Assembly: GCA_031292525.1 (NCBI GenBank)
Contig: JARLGY010000037.1
Location: 372,001-436,000 of the forward strand
Length of the DNA: 64,000 nt
Source of the DNA: Flavipsychrobacter sp.
Lineage (GTDB): Bacteria > Bacteroidota > Bacteroidia > Chitinophagales > Chitinophagaceae
Direction: 5' to 3'
The notes beneath the pieces are model-generated. The model was not told the DNA's origin and made no database searches. It saw only the letters and a list, made by a program, of their open reading frames with translations. The position numbers were made by a program, and so were the translations under genes. Positions within the stretch are counted from its first letter, which is position 1; every line of letters begins with the position of its first letter. Shown here in pieces: positions 55,637 to 64,000 of this stretch.

Positions 55637-57463
55637 ATGCAAAAACCTATATTCCATCTATTTACGATTGCCTTGTTATTTATTTCCTTTTTATCATCTG
55701 CCCAGGATACCGTCTATTTCGATAAACAGTGGAAACCCTGCACACACGATGAGGCCAGTTACTACAGGCTCCGCTGGATGCAACAAGACGGCCACTACAA
55801 AGTAGAAGACCATTACTGGAATGGTAAGATACAGATGACAGGCTCTTACTTAACCGCACATATAAACGACTCTGAAGTTAAGGATGGCTATTTTGTTTTT
55901 TATGATTCCACTGGCTTTAAAGAAAGTGAAGAAAACTACAAGGTTGGAAGATCGGTTGGCACATGGAAGTATTATTTTAAAAAAACGACAGGCTTGAGAT
56001 CTATGGTTGAATATCTTGATGATTCAAATGCATATTGGATGTTTTTTGATTCTGTAAGTAATACAAAAAGTGCCGAAGGGATAAAAGCACACGGAGAGCG
56101 TATTGGTTTATGGAAATTTTATTTTCGTGGAACTAATGATGTTTGGATAACTGATTTTTATAACTCAGACTCAAGTACATACTTTACCTATTACGACTCA
56201 ATAACACATAAAAAGACAAAAGAAGGAGCATATAAAAACAAACGAGATATTGGTCAATGGAAATATTATTTCAAGACTGGGGAGCTGAAAACAACTGTCG
56301 ACTATATGGCAGACTCTGTAAAATACATTGTAGCTTTTGATTCCGTAAAACAAACAAAAAAATCGGAAGGGGTAAGAACGAATGAAATTCGAACAGGAAT
56401 TTGGAAGTTCTATTACCCCGCTACGCATATACTTAAATCTACGGAGGAATACCTGCCAGATTCAACCATCTATTTTACTTATTTTGATTCTATACCAAAC
56501 ACCAAAAAAAGTGAAGGGAAAAGGCAAAAAAACGAACGAATCGATTTATGGAAGTTCTATTTTGCCAACACCACCAACGTAAAAGCAACAGAAGAATATA
56601 AGCCCGATTCCTCGATCTATTCTGTATTTTTCGATTCGCTCAGCCATTTAGCTACCAGGGAAGGTGTAAAGAAAAATGGTGAGAATCGTGGCCAATGGAA
56701 GTATTATTATAACGGTACCAACGATTTAAAGGCGCTACTAGACTATCGGCCAGACTCTTCTATATATTGTATATATTATGACTCAACCCACTTCAGGGTG
56801 AGCGAGGGGACGAAGAAAAATGGTGAAAAGGTTGGCGAATGGAAAACCTATTTTAAAAATACCAATGATGTAGCATCAACCATTTTCATCAAATCGCCGG
56901 AACTGATCTATTGTATTTTCTATGACTCATTAACTTTAGATAAGTTTAGTGAAGGTGCGAGGTACAGAGGCGAAAATATAGGGGTATGGAAATACTATTC
57001 TGCTGAAGATACAAGAAGAGACAAAGGTAGTTTCCAAGGTAAAATGGTCTTGTACTCTTTTAAAACCGGAAAAATAGAACGGGAAGATATTTACAAAGAT
57101 GATAGTATTGTTTCTGGTCACTGTTACAATGCTTCAGGCCGGGAGATCCCATATGTTAAAACATATATGCTGGTGCAGGAAGATCCTTTTGCTGGCTTCG
57201 ATTTGAAGCAATATATGAAGGATCACCTACGGTATCCCCCCAAAGCACGATCTACAGACAATGAGGCTTATGTACTGCTAACATTTACAATTTCTGAAGA
57301 CGGGAGCATATCAAATCCTGAGGTGATTTCAGGTACTAATGCAGATTATAACGCCGAGGCTATAAGAATGGTATTAAATATGCCGCACTGGCACCCTGGC
57401 AGACAGCATAACCAACCTGTAAAATCTATCTATATGCTATCTGTCCCTTTTTCTAAGCAATAG
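55637..57463 (+). CDS. Tandem YwqK/MORN-like repeat protein with TonB C-terminal domain
   Basis: A 608-residue protein with a hydrophobic signal segment (cleavage near SSAQ). Seven full repeats of 48-49 residues (roughly 107-447) each contain GxWKxYF, then an acidic turn, Y/F-rich DSxxx and a closing EGxxxNGE. A partial repeat flanks each end. Such units are the MORN-like or YwqK-type beta-hairpins. The last 90 residues (RYPPKAR, YVLLTFTISEDGSISNPEVISGTN, MVLNMPHWHPGRQHNQPV) form a TonB C-terminal domain. No TonB membrane helix precedes it apart from the signal segment. The function is unknown. Confidence 0.85.
   Translation: MQKPIFHLFTIALLFISFLSSAQDTVYFDKQWKPCTHDEASYYRLRWMQQDGHYKVEDHYWNGKIQMTGSYLTAHINDSEVKDGYFVFYDSTGFKESEENYKVGRSVGTWKYYFKKTTGLRSMVEYLDDSNAYWMFFDSVSNTKSAEGIKAHGERIGLWKFYFRGTNDVWITDFYNSDSSTYFTYYDSITHKKTKEGAYKNKRDIGQWKYYFKTGELKTTVDYMADSVKYIVAFDSVKQTKKSEGVRTNEIRTGIWKFYYPATHILKSTEEYLPDSTIYFTYFDSIPNTKKSEGKRQKNERIDLWKFYFANTTNVKATEEYKPDSSIYSVFFDSLSHLATREGVKKNGENRGQWKYYYNGTNDLKALLDYRPDSSIYCIYYDSTHFRVSEGTKKNGEKVGEWKTYFKNTNDVASTIFIKSPELIYCIFYDSLTLDKFSEGARYRGENIGVWKYYSAEDTRRDKGSFQGKMVLYSFKTGKIEREDIYKDDSIVSGHCYNASGREIPYVKTYMLVQEDPFAGFDLKQYMKDHLRYPPKARSTDNEAYVLLTFTISEDGSISNPEVISGTNADYNAEAIRMVLNMPHWHPGRQHNQPVKSIYMLSVPFSKQ
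55955..56977 (+). repeat. In-frame tandem repeat array (7 x 48-49 codons)
   Basis: Seven coding repeats inside the repeat-TonB gene, with lengths 49, 49, 48, 49, 49, 48 and 49 codons. Each begins around GxWK. They are diverged at DNA level, so the array is old. Confidence 0.85.
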
Positions 57464-57478
57464 GCGCCGCCTATTGCT
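57456..57478 (+). terminator. Hairpin overlapping the repeat-TonB gene stop
   Basis: A perfect 10-bp stem (57456-57465 with 57469-57478) has a three-base loop, with the stop codon in the left arm. A T-rich stretch follows about 12 bases later. Confidence 0.55.
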
Positions 57479-57526
57479 ATCAATAATCATTTTTTAATAT
57501 CTTAATCTTATACGGCTAATAAGATT

Positions 57527-57534
57527 TAATTTTG
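57527..57534 (+). promoter_or_regulatory. Putative -7 box for the rhomboid genes
   Basis: TAATTTTG, a full TAnnTTTG match, 51 bases before the rhomboid start. No clear -33 element. Confidence 0.4.
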
Positions 57535-57585
57535 CACACCCATATATCCATTTATTAAGATGATTGGGCGATGAAATAAATAAAG

Positions 57586-58446
57586 ATGGCGCAGTTTAAA
57601 ATAGGATTACCCGGGCTTACCCCCATTGTAAAGAATATAATCATCATCAATGTAATTGTTTTCTTAGCCCAATTGGCATTTAAACAAACCAGTGTTCCTT
57701 TCGATGATCTGTTTTCGCTTCATTATTGGCGCTCTACTGAGTTCCATTGGTGGCAACCGCTTACCCATATGTTTATGCATGGTGGGTTTGCTCACATCTT
57801 CTTCAACATGTTTGCCCTCTATATGTTTGGCAACATCATCGAAAACTACCTCGGTGGTCAGCGGTTCCTTATTTTTTACCTCGTTTGTGGGCTCGGCGCT
57901 GCCTTATGCCAGCAGATCTTTTATACCATACAGTTTGAGCCTGCATACAAGGCTTTCGAAGCATACCAGGCCAACCCTACTCTCGACCAATTTGATATTT
58001 TCTTAAGAACCAGGGTACCTTTTCACAAAACTGGCTGGGGGGACTATCTCTATGCTATACGCCAGAGCTGGATGCAGGACCCAAATGCCGCTAATTATGT
58101 AAACCTAAGCATATCCAACACCCACAAATATTTCTTCGGTGGCCTTAATCCCTCAGACCACACCTTTGTTCCCGGCCTTTTTGATGAAGGCATGCTGGGC
58201 GCATCGGGTGCTATAATGGGGGTTATATTTGCCTTCGGATATCTGTTCCCCAATGCGCTGGTATATATATTTGGAGTATTGCCATTGAAGGCTAAATACA
58301 CCATTATTATATACGCAGCCATAGACTTGTTTGGCGGCATACAAAACACCGATGATATAGCTCATTTTGCCCACCTTGGCGGTATGCTGTTTGGATTTAT
58401 TATGTTAAGAATGTGGAACAATAAAAAGAGTAACCGCATTTATTGA
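57586..58446 (+). CDS. Rhomboid-family intramembrane serine protease
   Basis: A 286-residue membrane protease. It shows six membrane segments, the HGGFAHIFFNMFALYMFG helix (usual HxxxN region), the catalytic GASG (Ser207) and the catalytic His in IAHFAHLGG (His263). An unusually long loop of about 85 residues (116-200) lies between the second and fourth helices. Rhomboids cut within or next to membrane segments. The substrate is unknown. A homologue without catalytic residues follows 25 bases downstream. Confidence 0.92.
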   Translation: MAQFKIGLPGLTPIVKNIIIINVIVFLAQLAFKQTSVPFDDLFSLHYWRSTEFHWWQPLTHMFMHGGFAHIFFNMFALYMFGNIIENYLGGQRFLIFYLVCGLGAALCQQIFYTIQFEPAYKAFEAYQANPTLDQFDIFLRTRVPFHKTGWGDYLYAIRQSWMQDPNAANYVNLSISNTHKYFFGGLNPSDHTFVPGLFDEGMLGASGAIMGVIFAFGYLFPNALVYIFGVLPLKAKYTIIIYAAIDLFGGIQNTDDIAHFAHLGGMLFGFIMLRMWNNKKSNRIY

Positions 58447-58471
58447 TAACTTTATACGTACATTTTTAGTT

Positions 58472-59359
58472 ATGTTAAATCGTTCTGCATCATCATATTT
58501 TCCTAACCTGGGCTCAAACGCTGTAGTACAGCTTATTATAGCTTTGGGCGTTGCTTTTGTTACTCTGGGGTTTCTGCATGCTATACTATTGCTCATGCAT
58601 TTTCCTGCAGATGTGTATGATAATATATTGGCGCATACTGCACTTGGCAATATCCATGATTACCCGTCCCGCTTCTGGACTATTTTCACCTTTGGCCTTT
58701 TTCACATCGGCTTTTGGGAACTGTTCAGTAACATGATATGGCTCTACTGTTTTGGCAGTCTTGTACAAATGCTCATTGGTTACAAACAAGTAATACCTAT
58801 TTTCTTTTACTCACTGCTTACAGGTGGCGCGTGTTACTTGCTATGCCAGCTGATACCAGGTCGTTTTTTTACAGGTTATTTCCTTCTGGGGCCCCAGGCA
58901 GGCATTATAGGCCTGGCCGTAGCAGCTATAACTTTATCCCCGGTTTACAGGTTTTACTTCACACCTACCTTTAGTGTGCCCCTCTACGTTATTGCCTGCA
59001 TTTTTGCATTCTTTATGATATTGAATACAGGCATGGATGTACCCAAAATACTACAGCTTACAGGCGGCGGGCTTATGGGTTTTGGTTATGTGAGGTTACT
59101 GCGTAGCGGCTACAAACCCGGCGACTGGATATATAGCCTATTTAGCAGCATAGAGCATATAGCTACCCCGCAAGACAATGTAACCTGGAAGAAGAATACC
59201 CGCAAACGCACGCAGGTGTTAAAAGGTATGCAACGCCCCGGCAACTCCAGCCAAAGCCGCATAGACGATATACTGGATAAAATAAACCAGAAGGGCTACA
59301 ATTCTTTATCTACAGACGAGAAAGAGATATTGATGCGCGCCAGCAAGGAGAATAAATAG
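58472..59359 (+). CDS. Rhomboid-like protein lacking the catalytic dyad, with DUF6576-like tail
   Basis: A 295-residue membrane protein homologous to the upstream rhomboid (FHIGFWELFSNMIWLYCFG helix). The GxSG is replaced by PQAG (141-144), so the serine is Ala143, and the final helix has LTGGGLMGF in place of the catalytic HLGG. It cannot act as a rhomboid protease by the usual mechanism. After the last helix a roughly 90-residue cytosolic tail ends in IDDILDKINQKGYNSLS, the DUF6576-like element often attached to Bacteroidota rhomboids. It may serve as a regulator or scaffold of its neighbour. Confidence 0.85.
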   Translation: MLNRSASSYFPNLGSNAVVQLIIALGVAFVTLGFLHAILLLMHFPADVYDNILAHTALGNIHDYPSRFWTIFTFGLFHIGFWELFSNMIWLYCFGSLVQMLIGYKQVIPIFFYSLLTGGACYLLCQLIPGRFFTGYFLLGPQAGIIGLAVAAITLSPVYRFYFTPTFSVPLYVIACIFAFFMILNTGMDVPKILQLTGGGLMGFGYVRLLRSGYKPGDWIYSLFSSIEHIATPQDNVTWKKNTRKRTQVLKGMQRPGNSSQSRIDDILDKINQKGYNSLSTDEKEILMRASKENK

Positions 59360-59387
59360 GGCCGGTGCCTTTATATACTTACATTTT

Positions 59388-60494
59388 ATGGGCAAAGTTT
59401 TAGGCTATTTTTTTATGCTGCTGAATATACTTGCAGCAATATGGCTGGGGCTTTGCTTTGCAGCCTCCGTTACAAGGCCGGGGGTCTATCCTTATCTCCC
59501 GCTGTTTAGTATTACTACCCCCATTGCTATTGTAGTCAATTTTATATTCCTGCTGCTGTGGCTGATATCTGCAAATGGCTGGCGCGCCCTACTGCCTGCT
59601 ATTTCCCTGGCCCTGTGCTATAAGTTGATCTGCTCAGTTTTTGCTTTCAATTTTCTTGCAACAAACGACTTTACTCCTGCGCCCAACCACGTGAAGGTAA
59701 TGTTATGGAATGTGCACGGTATGGGCATATACGACAAGCCGCACAACAATAATGCTACCCGCATCATGAACCGGATACAGCAGGAAGCACCCGATGTGCT
59801 GTGTGCAACAGAATTTTATGCACGGTACAACGACTCTATGAAACCCTATAGCCGCAAGATCATGAATGATAACGGCTTTAAATACTTCAACTACATATCG
59901 GACAATACGCTGGGCACCGAAATGCTCCTCGGTACATCAGCCTATTCAAAATACCCGCTCAGCAACATGCGCACCTACCTGGTGGGCCGCAGTATTTACC
60001 TGCTGCAAGTAGATGTGCAGCTTCCCGGCAAAATGATGCGCTTTTTCTCAATGCACCTATACTCCTTCCGCTTTAATGATGATGACAGGGAGCATCTTGC
60101 TGAAGTGAGATCCACAAAAAATGTAACCGAAGAAGATGTGGTGCGCTCAAAGAAAATAGTACGCCGGTTCGACAGGAATTATATAGAACGGGCTGAAGAA
60201 GCAGATAATGTAGCTGCCATCATTGCCACCAGTCCATACCCGGTGCTGGTGTGTGGCGACTTTAATGATCTTCCATCCTCGTACACATACAATATTATAA
60301 GGGGCAAACTGCACGATGCGTTTGTAGATAAGGGTGTTGGCGTTGGCCGGACGTACAACCAGATATTCCCTACCCTCCGTATTGATCATATACTTTACGA
60401 TGCGCATGCATTAAACATCATTGGGTTCAAATGCCCATCGGTTAACGCATCAGATCACAATCCTGTAATAGCTAATTTTGAGGTTAAGCCTTAA
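59388..60494 (+). CDS. Membrane-anchored endonuclease/exonuclease/phosphatase family protein
   Basis: A 368-residue protein. About 95 N-terminal residues form three membrane helices. The EEP domain then shows WNVHGM, a CATEFYA glutamate strand, the GDFNDLPSS metal-binding motif (near residue 288) and the SDHNP motif with the conserved His near the end. The family cleaves phosphodiesters in nucleic acids, phospholipids or other substrates. The anchor points to a membrane-linked role, but the substrate is unknown. It follows the pseudo-rhomboid gene by 28 bases. Confidence 0.85.
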   Translation: MGKVLGYFFMLLNILAAIWLGLCFAASVTRPGVYPYLPLFSITTPIAIVVNFIFLLLWLISANGWRALLPAISLALCYKLICSVFAFNFLATNDFTPAPNHVKVMLWNVHGMGIYDKPHNNNATRIMNRIQQEAPDVLCATEFYARYNDSMKPYSRKIMNDNGFKYFNYISDNTLGTEMLLGTSAYSKYPLSNMRTYLVGRSIYLLQVDVQLPGKMMRFFSMHLYSFRFNDDDREHLAEVRSTKNVTEEDVVRSKKIVRRFDRNYIERAEEADNVAAIIATSPYPVLVCGDFNDLPSSYTYNIIRGKLHDAFVDKGVGVGRTYNQIFPTLRIDHILYDAHALNIIGFKCPSVNASDHNPVIANFEVKP

Positions 60495-60639
60495 TTAAAA
60501 TGCGCCTGCATATGGTTTACTCTATTCTATAAATAGCTGCCAGCCCTAATCAATAAAACATAGATAACGCAATAACTACATGACTATTATCCATTCATGC
60601 AGTTATAATATTACTTTTACCAGCTAATATCTATGTACT

Positions 60640-63321
60640 ATGAAAATCGGGAAACTGTTCAAGCGTTTATTACTTTTTGTTGGCGTACTAGTGGGCCTGT
60701 TAGTGCTCACTGCTATACTGGTGCCAGTGTTGTTTAAAGACAAGATACTGGCAACCCTTAAAACACAAATGAATACTAACCTGGATGCGGTTACCGACTT
60801 TAAAGATATAGACATCTCTCTATTCCATCATTTCCCCAACCTGTCTGTAGGCATTATGGACATCAGTATAAAAGGTAAGGGATACTACAAGGATGATACG
60901 CTGATAGCCGCAAAAGACATTGAAGTTACGGTTGACATAATGCAAGCTATACATGGCGTTTATGACATTTTAAGTGTGGACCTGAATACGCCCCGCATAC
61001 ATGCTTTAGTAAACGACAAAGGCCAGGCTAACTGGAACATCACCAAGCCCGACACTACAACCAAAGCTGCTACCCCTGCACAGTCATCATCATTCGCCTT
61101 CAAACTGCGCAAGTACTCTATTGAGAACGGGTATATTGAGTACAAGGATGACCAAGGTAAGATGAGTGCCATAATAGACAACCTGAACCACAATGGCAGC
61201 GGCGATTTTACCAGCGATGCATTTACACTCAGCACCCATACCACTATAGATGCCCTGAGCTTTGCATACGGCAACATACCCTACCTGGCTAAAGTTAAAA
61301 CCCTTGTGGATATGGACCTGCAGGTAGATAATAAGAACAACAAATACACCTTCAATACAGATAAGATACAGCTGAACGGATTGAAGCTGGCCACCAAAGG
61401 GTTTGTGCAATTACCAGACACTATTAACACCCTGATGGATATACAGTTCAGTACGCCATCCAATAACTTCAAAGATATTCTATCTCTTATACCGGGTATA
61501 TACCAGGCTGATTTTAAGAACATACAGACCAGCGGTACAGTGGCGCTTAGCGGCTTTGCAAAGGGCACTTACAACAGCAAGCAGATGCCTGCATTCCAGG
61601 TGAACCTAGCTATACAAAACGGCATGTTCCGCTACCCTTCCCTGCCGTCTGCAGTAACCGATATACAGGTAAAAATGCAGGCCGCTAATAATGATGGTGT
61701 GCCGGACCACACTGTTGTGAACGTAGAAAAAGCACACCTGGTGCTGGCTAATGCCCCCTTTGATATGCACCTGATATTAAAGACCCCGATATCAGATCCA
61801 TACATTGATGCGGGGCTTAAAGGCCGCATAGATCTTGGGCAGGTGCAGCAGTTTATGAAATTGGAGGCAGGCACTAAACTAACAGGAATAGTAACCGCCG
61901 ATGTAACTGCAAAGGGTGCAATTGCAGCTGCTCAAAAACAGCAGTTCGACAAATTTTATGCAGCCGGCACAATAGGCATCAGCAATATGCTCTATGCATC
62001 AAAAGACTACCCGGGTGGCGTAGCATTGAGCAATTTGCTGCTCACGTTCAATCCTAAGAACGTGAGTGTTTCGGGATTAAAAGCACAATATCTGCAGAGC
62101 AATTTTACAGGCGATGGCACTATCAACAATCTGCTGGGCTACTACTTCCACAAAGAGGCGCTGAGCGGCACTTTTACTGTAGCTGCCGATAAGGTAGATG
62201 TAAACAAATTTATGGGCACCAGCAGTACTGCACAACCTGCCACCAGCACTACCCCGCCATCTGCAACAACAACTCCATTCCTGGTGCCTGACAACCTGGA
62301 TATAACACTCAACGCCACAGTGGGAACAGTATTATACGACAAGCTAACACTTACGAATGTAAAAGGCACCTTACTGGTGAAAGACCAAACAGTTACCATG
62401 AAGGACATAAGCGGTAACGGACTTGATGGTACCATGGTAATAAACGGATCGTACAGTACAAAGAACGATAAGAAGAACCCCGACATCACTATGGCATACA
62501 AGGTGCAGAATGTGGATATACAGAAGACCTACAATGCATTTATAACCGTGCAGAAAATGATGCCTGCAGGTAAGTACATAAGCGGCAAAATATCATCGCA
62601 GCTGACCATGCAGGGGAAGATGGGACAAGATATGACACCTGTGATTAATAGCCTTACCGGCAAGGGCGACCTGCTGATCATTAATGGTGTGCTGAGTGGC
62701 TTCCCGGCTATGCAGCAGCTGGGCGATAAGCTAAACATCAGCCAGCTAAAAAGCTTTCCGCTGCAGGATATAAAGAACTTTTTCACTTTCGTAAATGGCA
62801 GGGTGATCGTTGATCCATACAAGTTTAAAGAAGGTGATATTGACTTTGAAGTGGCCGGCAGTCATGGTTTCGATCAGACCATAAAATATGGATTGAACCT
62901 TACGGTACCGCGCTCTATGATGGGCAGTGCAGGTAACACCATGATCAATAACCTGGTGAACCAGGCGGCAGGCAAGGGAGTAGCTATAAACGTAGGCGAC
63001 AAAGTGAACCTGGCTATAACTATAGGCGGTACCATTACTGTACCTAAAATAGAAACCAACCTGAAGAGCCTTGCAGGCGATGCAGTGAATAATGTAAAAC
63101 AGCAAATAACCAACGAAATAAAAAGCAAAACAGATAGCGTGAAACGTGTAGTAAAAGACACGGTTAACGCTATAAAGAAGCAAGCATTAAATGCGGCAGC
63201 CGAGGAATTGAAAAACCAAATTTCAGGCAACAAGGATACCACGCATAAGAACACCCTGGACGATACTAAGAAGAAAGCTCAAGATGCAGTAAAAGGATTG
63301 AAAGGCTTGTTTGGAAAATAG
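60640..63321 (+). CDS. AsmA-like protein
   Basis: An 893-residue protein with an N-terminal membrane helix (about 8-30). The AsmA opening follows (TDFKDIDISLFHHFPNLSVGIMDISIKGKG), then a long series of amphipathic beta segments, and a C-terminal AsmA-like region (GKISSQLTMQGKMGQDMTPVINSLTG and MQQLGDKLNI). AsmA-type proteins bridge the periplasm and are linked to phospholipid or lipid transport to the outer membrane. The last 90 residues are Lys/Asn-rich. It is monocistronic with a 145-bp upstream gap. Confidence 0.85.
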   Translation: MKIGKLFKRLLLFVGVLVGLLVLTAILVPVLFKDKILATLKTQMNTNLDAVTDFKDIDISLFHHFPNLSVGIMDISIKGKGYYKDDTLIAAKDIEVTVDIMQAIHGVYDILSVDLNTPRIHALVNDKGQANWNITKPDTTTKAATPAQSSSFAFKLRKYSIENGYIEYKDDQGKMSAIIDNLNHNGSGDFTSDAFTLSTHTTIDALSFAYGNIPYLAKVKTLVDMDLQVDNKNNKYTFNTDKIQLNGLKLATKGFVQLPDTINTLMDIQFSTPSNNFKDILSLIPGIYQADFKNIQTSGTVALSGFAKGTYNSKQMPAFQVNLAIQNGMFRYPSLPSAVTDIQVKMQAANNDGVPDHTVVNVEKAHLVLANAPFDMHLILKTPISDPYIDAGLKGRIDLGQVQQFMKLEAGTKLTGIVTADVTAKGAIAAAQKQQFDKFYAAGTIGISNMLYASKDYPGGVALSNLLLTFNPKNVSVSGLKAQYLQSNFTGDGTINNLLGYYFHKEALSGTFTVAADKVDVNKFMGTSSTAQPATSTTPPSATTTPFLVPDNLDITLNATVGTVLYDKLTLTNVKGTLLVKDQTVTMKDISGNGLDGTMVINGSYSTKNDKKNPDITMAYKVQNVDIQKTYNAFITVQKMMPAGKYISGKISSQLTMQGKMGQDMTPVINSLTGKGDLLIINGVLSGFPAMQQLGDKLNISQLKSFPLQDIKNFFTFVNGRVIVDPYKFKEGDIDFEVAGSHGFDQTIKYGLNLTVPRSMMGSAGNTMINNLVNQAAGKGVAINVGDKVNLAITIGGTITVPKIETNLKSLAGDAVNNVKQQITNEIKSKTDSVKRVVKDTVNAIKKQALNAAAEELKNQISGNKDTTHKNTLDDTKKKAQDAVKGLKGLFGK

Positions 63322-63403
63322 CGGCTACGCGAATGCTAATAAAAATATAAGGACAAATACTGCTATTAAACTTTTGGCTCTGTAAAGACTCAAAGAGTAA
63401 AAT

Positions 63404-63568
63404 ATGCAGGAAATGAAAACGATAAAACAAGCCGTATTACTATTGGTATTAGCAACAAGTTTTGCATCGTGTGTGGTGGCTGTGCGCCCTGCCCACCCAT
63501 GGGTACGGGCACATTGGGAAATGGACCGTTTTGGACACAGGTATTGGGTAAGAGGGCACTATGCATAG
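63404..63568 (+). CDS. Small putative lipoprotein with WxxGH motif
   Basis: A 54-residue product with a basic/hydrophobic N-terminus and lipobox TSFAS-Cys23. The mature part contains HPWVRAHWEM and a terminal RYWVRGHYA. The latter resembles the YxWVPGHW repeat motif of small Bacteroidota surface proteins. An internal ATG at 63413 has AGGA just before it and is a rival start (51 residues). The minus-strand frame overlapping it has no sign of being real. Function unknown. Confidence 0.65.
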   Translation: MQEMKTIKQAVLLLVLATSFASCVVAVRPAHPWVRAHWEMDRFGHRYWVRGHYA

Positions 63569-63948
63569 GCTTTATAGGTAACGCCACGCAACTTATGTAC
63601 TGCAATAGTACAAGCCGAAAAGGTTTGCACTATTGCAGTAAGGGTTGAGTCTTCTCAGCGTACCATATACGCTTTCTCTTTACACAACTCCGCTGCGTAC
63701 CAATGCCCCTGTAGGGGGCTCCGCTTTGTAGCCATTATCAATAAAGCCGTTATGCACCCTGTAGGGGTGCCCATACAAAACAATGTTTGGTAACTATACC
63801 CAGTTACACGCAAGGAGCTAATTTGGAAGCGTCGTGAATAATGCTATATAATAAACATTCAAAGTTTATTTGTGATGTTGTTTTTATACGTGAACTATTA
63901 CGTATATTATATATGTAGGGCTATTCCTAAAAACAAACATCAACCATT
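63569..63948. other. Intergenic region at the right edge
   Basis: 380 bases without a gene. It holds two CCTGTAGGGG-core palindromes (63705-63719 and 63754-63770) and a CTCCGCT heptamer repeated at 63688-63694 and 63719-63725. The remainder is AT-rich leader. Confidence 0.6.
63705..63770. repeat. Two related palindromic units (CCTGTAGGGG core)
   Basis: Unit one (63705-63719) reads GCCCC-TGTAG-GGGGC, and unit two (63754-63770) reads GCACCC-TGTAG-GGGTGC. Both share the TGTAG loop. They resemble REP-type mobile hairpins. No RAYT transposase is in the window. Confidence 0.6.
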
Positions 63949-64000
63949 ATGATTACAGACAACCCAGAACATGAATTTGAAGATAAGCTCCATGGGAAGC
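63949..64000 (+). CDS. Partial gene at right edge, unknown product
   Basis: An ATG at 63949 opens a frame that runs through the right edge (17 codons visible). The start MITDNPEHEFEDKL is acidic and lacks a signal peptide. It is too short to identify. The absence of a Shine-Dalgarno sequence is not unusual for Bacteroidota. Confidence 0.5.
   Translation, partial: MITDNPEHEFEDKLHGK

Noticed and set aside
55637-57463. Reading the YwqK-like protein as a toxin-antitoxin antitoxin
   Set aside because: The YwqK label is a family name only; there is no toxin gene beside it and the protein is secreted with a TonB domain.
1-64000. tRNA, rRNA, CRISPR, prophage or insertion sequence
   Set aside because: No cloverleaf-like T-loop patterns, repeat-spacer arrays, transposase or integrase motifs were seen, though short RNA genes are hard to exclude by eye.

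Overview
The window looks like chromosomal DNA from the phylum Bacteroidota, most likely the family Chitinophagaceae or a close relative. Supporting signs are proteins with type IX secretion sorting domains (both type A and CHU_C/type B), TAnnTTTG-like -7 promoter boxes, weak Shine-Dalgarno signals, a Bacteroidota-style dihydroorotase, a DUF6089 barrel, and a dcw (division and cell wall) cluster in the arrangement usual for this phylum. I see no rRNA, tRNA, transposase, integrase, phage gene or CRISPR array. The genus cannot be fixed from what is visible.

Layout. Positions 1-1.7 kb hold the 3' end of malate dehydrogenase and a DUF6089 barrel gene. From 1.9 to 10.3 kb lie an orphan TPR histidine kinase, tag, hisS with a low-molecular-weight phosphatase, a glycosyltransferase, a DUF4159 gene, rsmE and an ECF sigma factor. 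From 10.7 to 26.8 kb one long leftward dcw cluster runs mraZ-rsmH-ftsL-ftsI-murE-mraY-murD-ftsW-murG-murC-ftsQ-ftsA-ftsZ and ends in a clear terminator. The 286-bp gap upstream of mraZ carries a ten-base-periodic array of MraZ-type boxes plus several DnaA boxes. Rightward from it run bamD-rpoZ, then yjjG.

From 29 to 40.3 kb lie two large type IX secretion cargo proteins, an unknown secreted protein, and a LytS-like sensor kinase with a LytTR response regulator. From 40.4 to 44.7 kb are a LolC/E-like permease, a FemAB-like acyltransferase and grpE-dnaJ. From 44.9 to 50.2 kb is a tandem duplication of a two-gene unit (outer-membrane barrel plus large lipoprotein) of unknown function. From 50.3 to 63.6 kb lie an epimerase-like gene, a Wzi/RemB-like barrel, dihydroorotase, a short MutS-like ATPase, a repeat protein ending in a TonB C-terminal domain, a rhomboid protease next to a rhomboid homologue without the catalytic residues, an EEP-family hydrolase, an AsmA-like protein and a tiny lipoprotein. 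The window ends in palindromic repeats and the first codons of another gene.

How the genes fit together: the dcw cluster supplies lipid II synthesis (MurC, MurD, MurE, MraY, MurG) and the divisome (FtsA, FtsZ, FtsQ, FtsL, FtsI, FtsW), but not MurF. BamD, the AsmA-like protein, the Lol-like permease and the barrels belong to outer-membrane biogenesis. The points most worth a second look are the MraZ-box and DnaA-box region, the duplicated barrel/lipoprotein unit, the repeat-TonB fusion and the rhomboid/pseudo-rhomboid pair.
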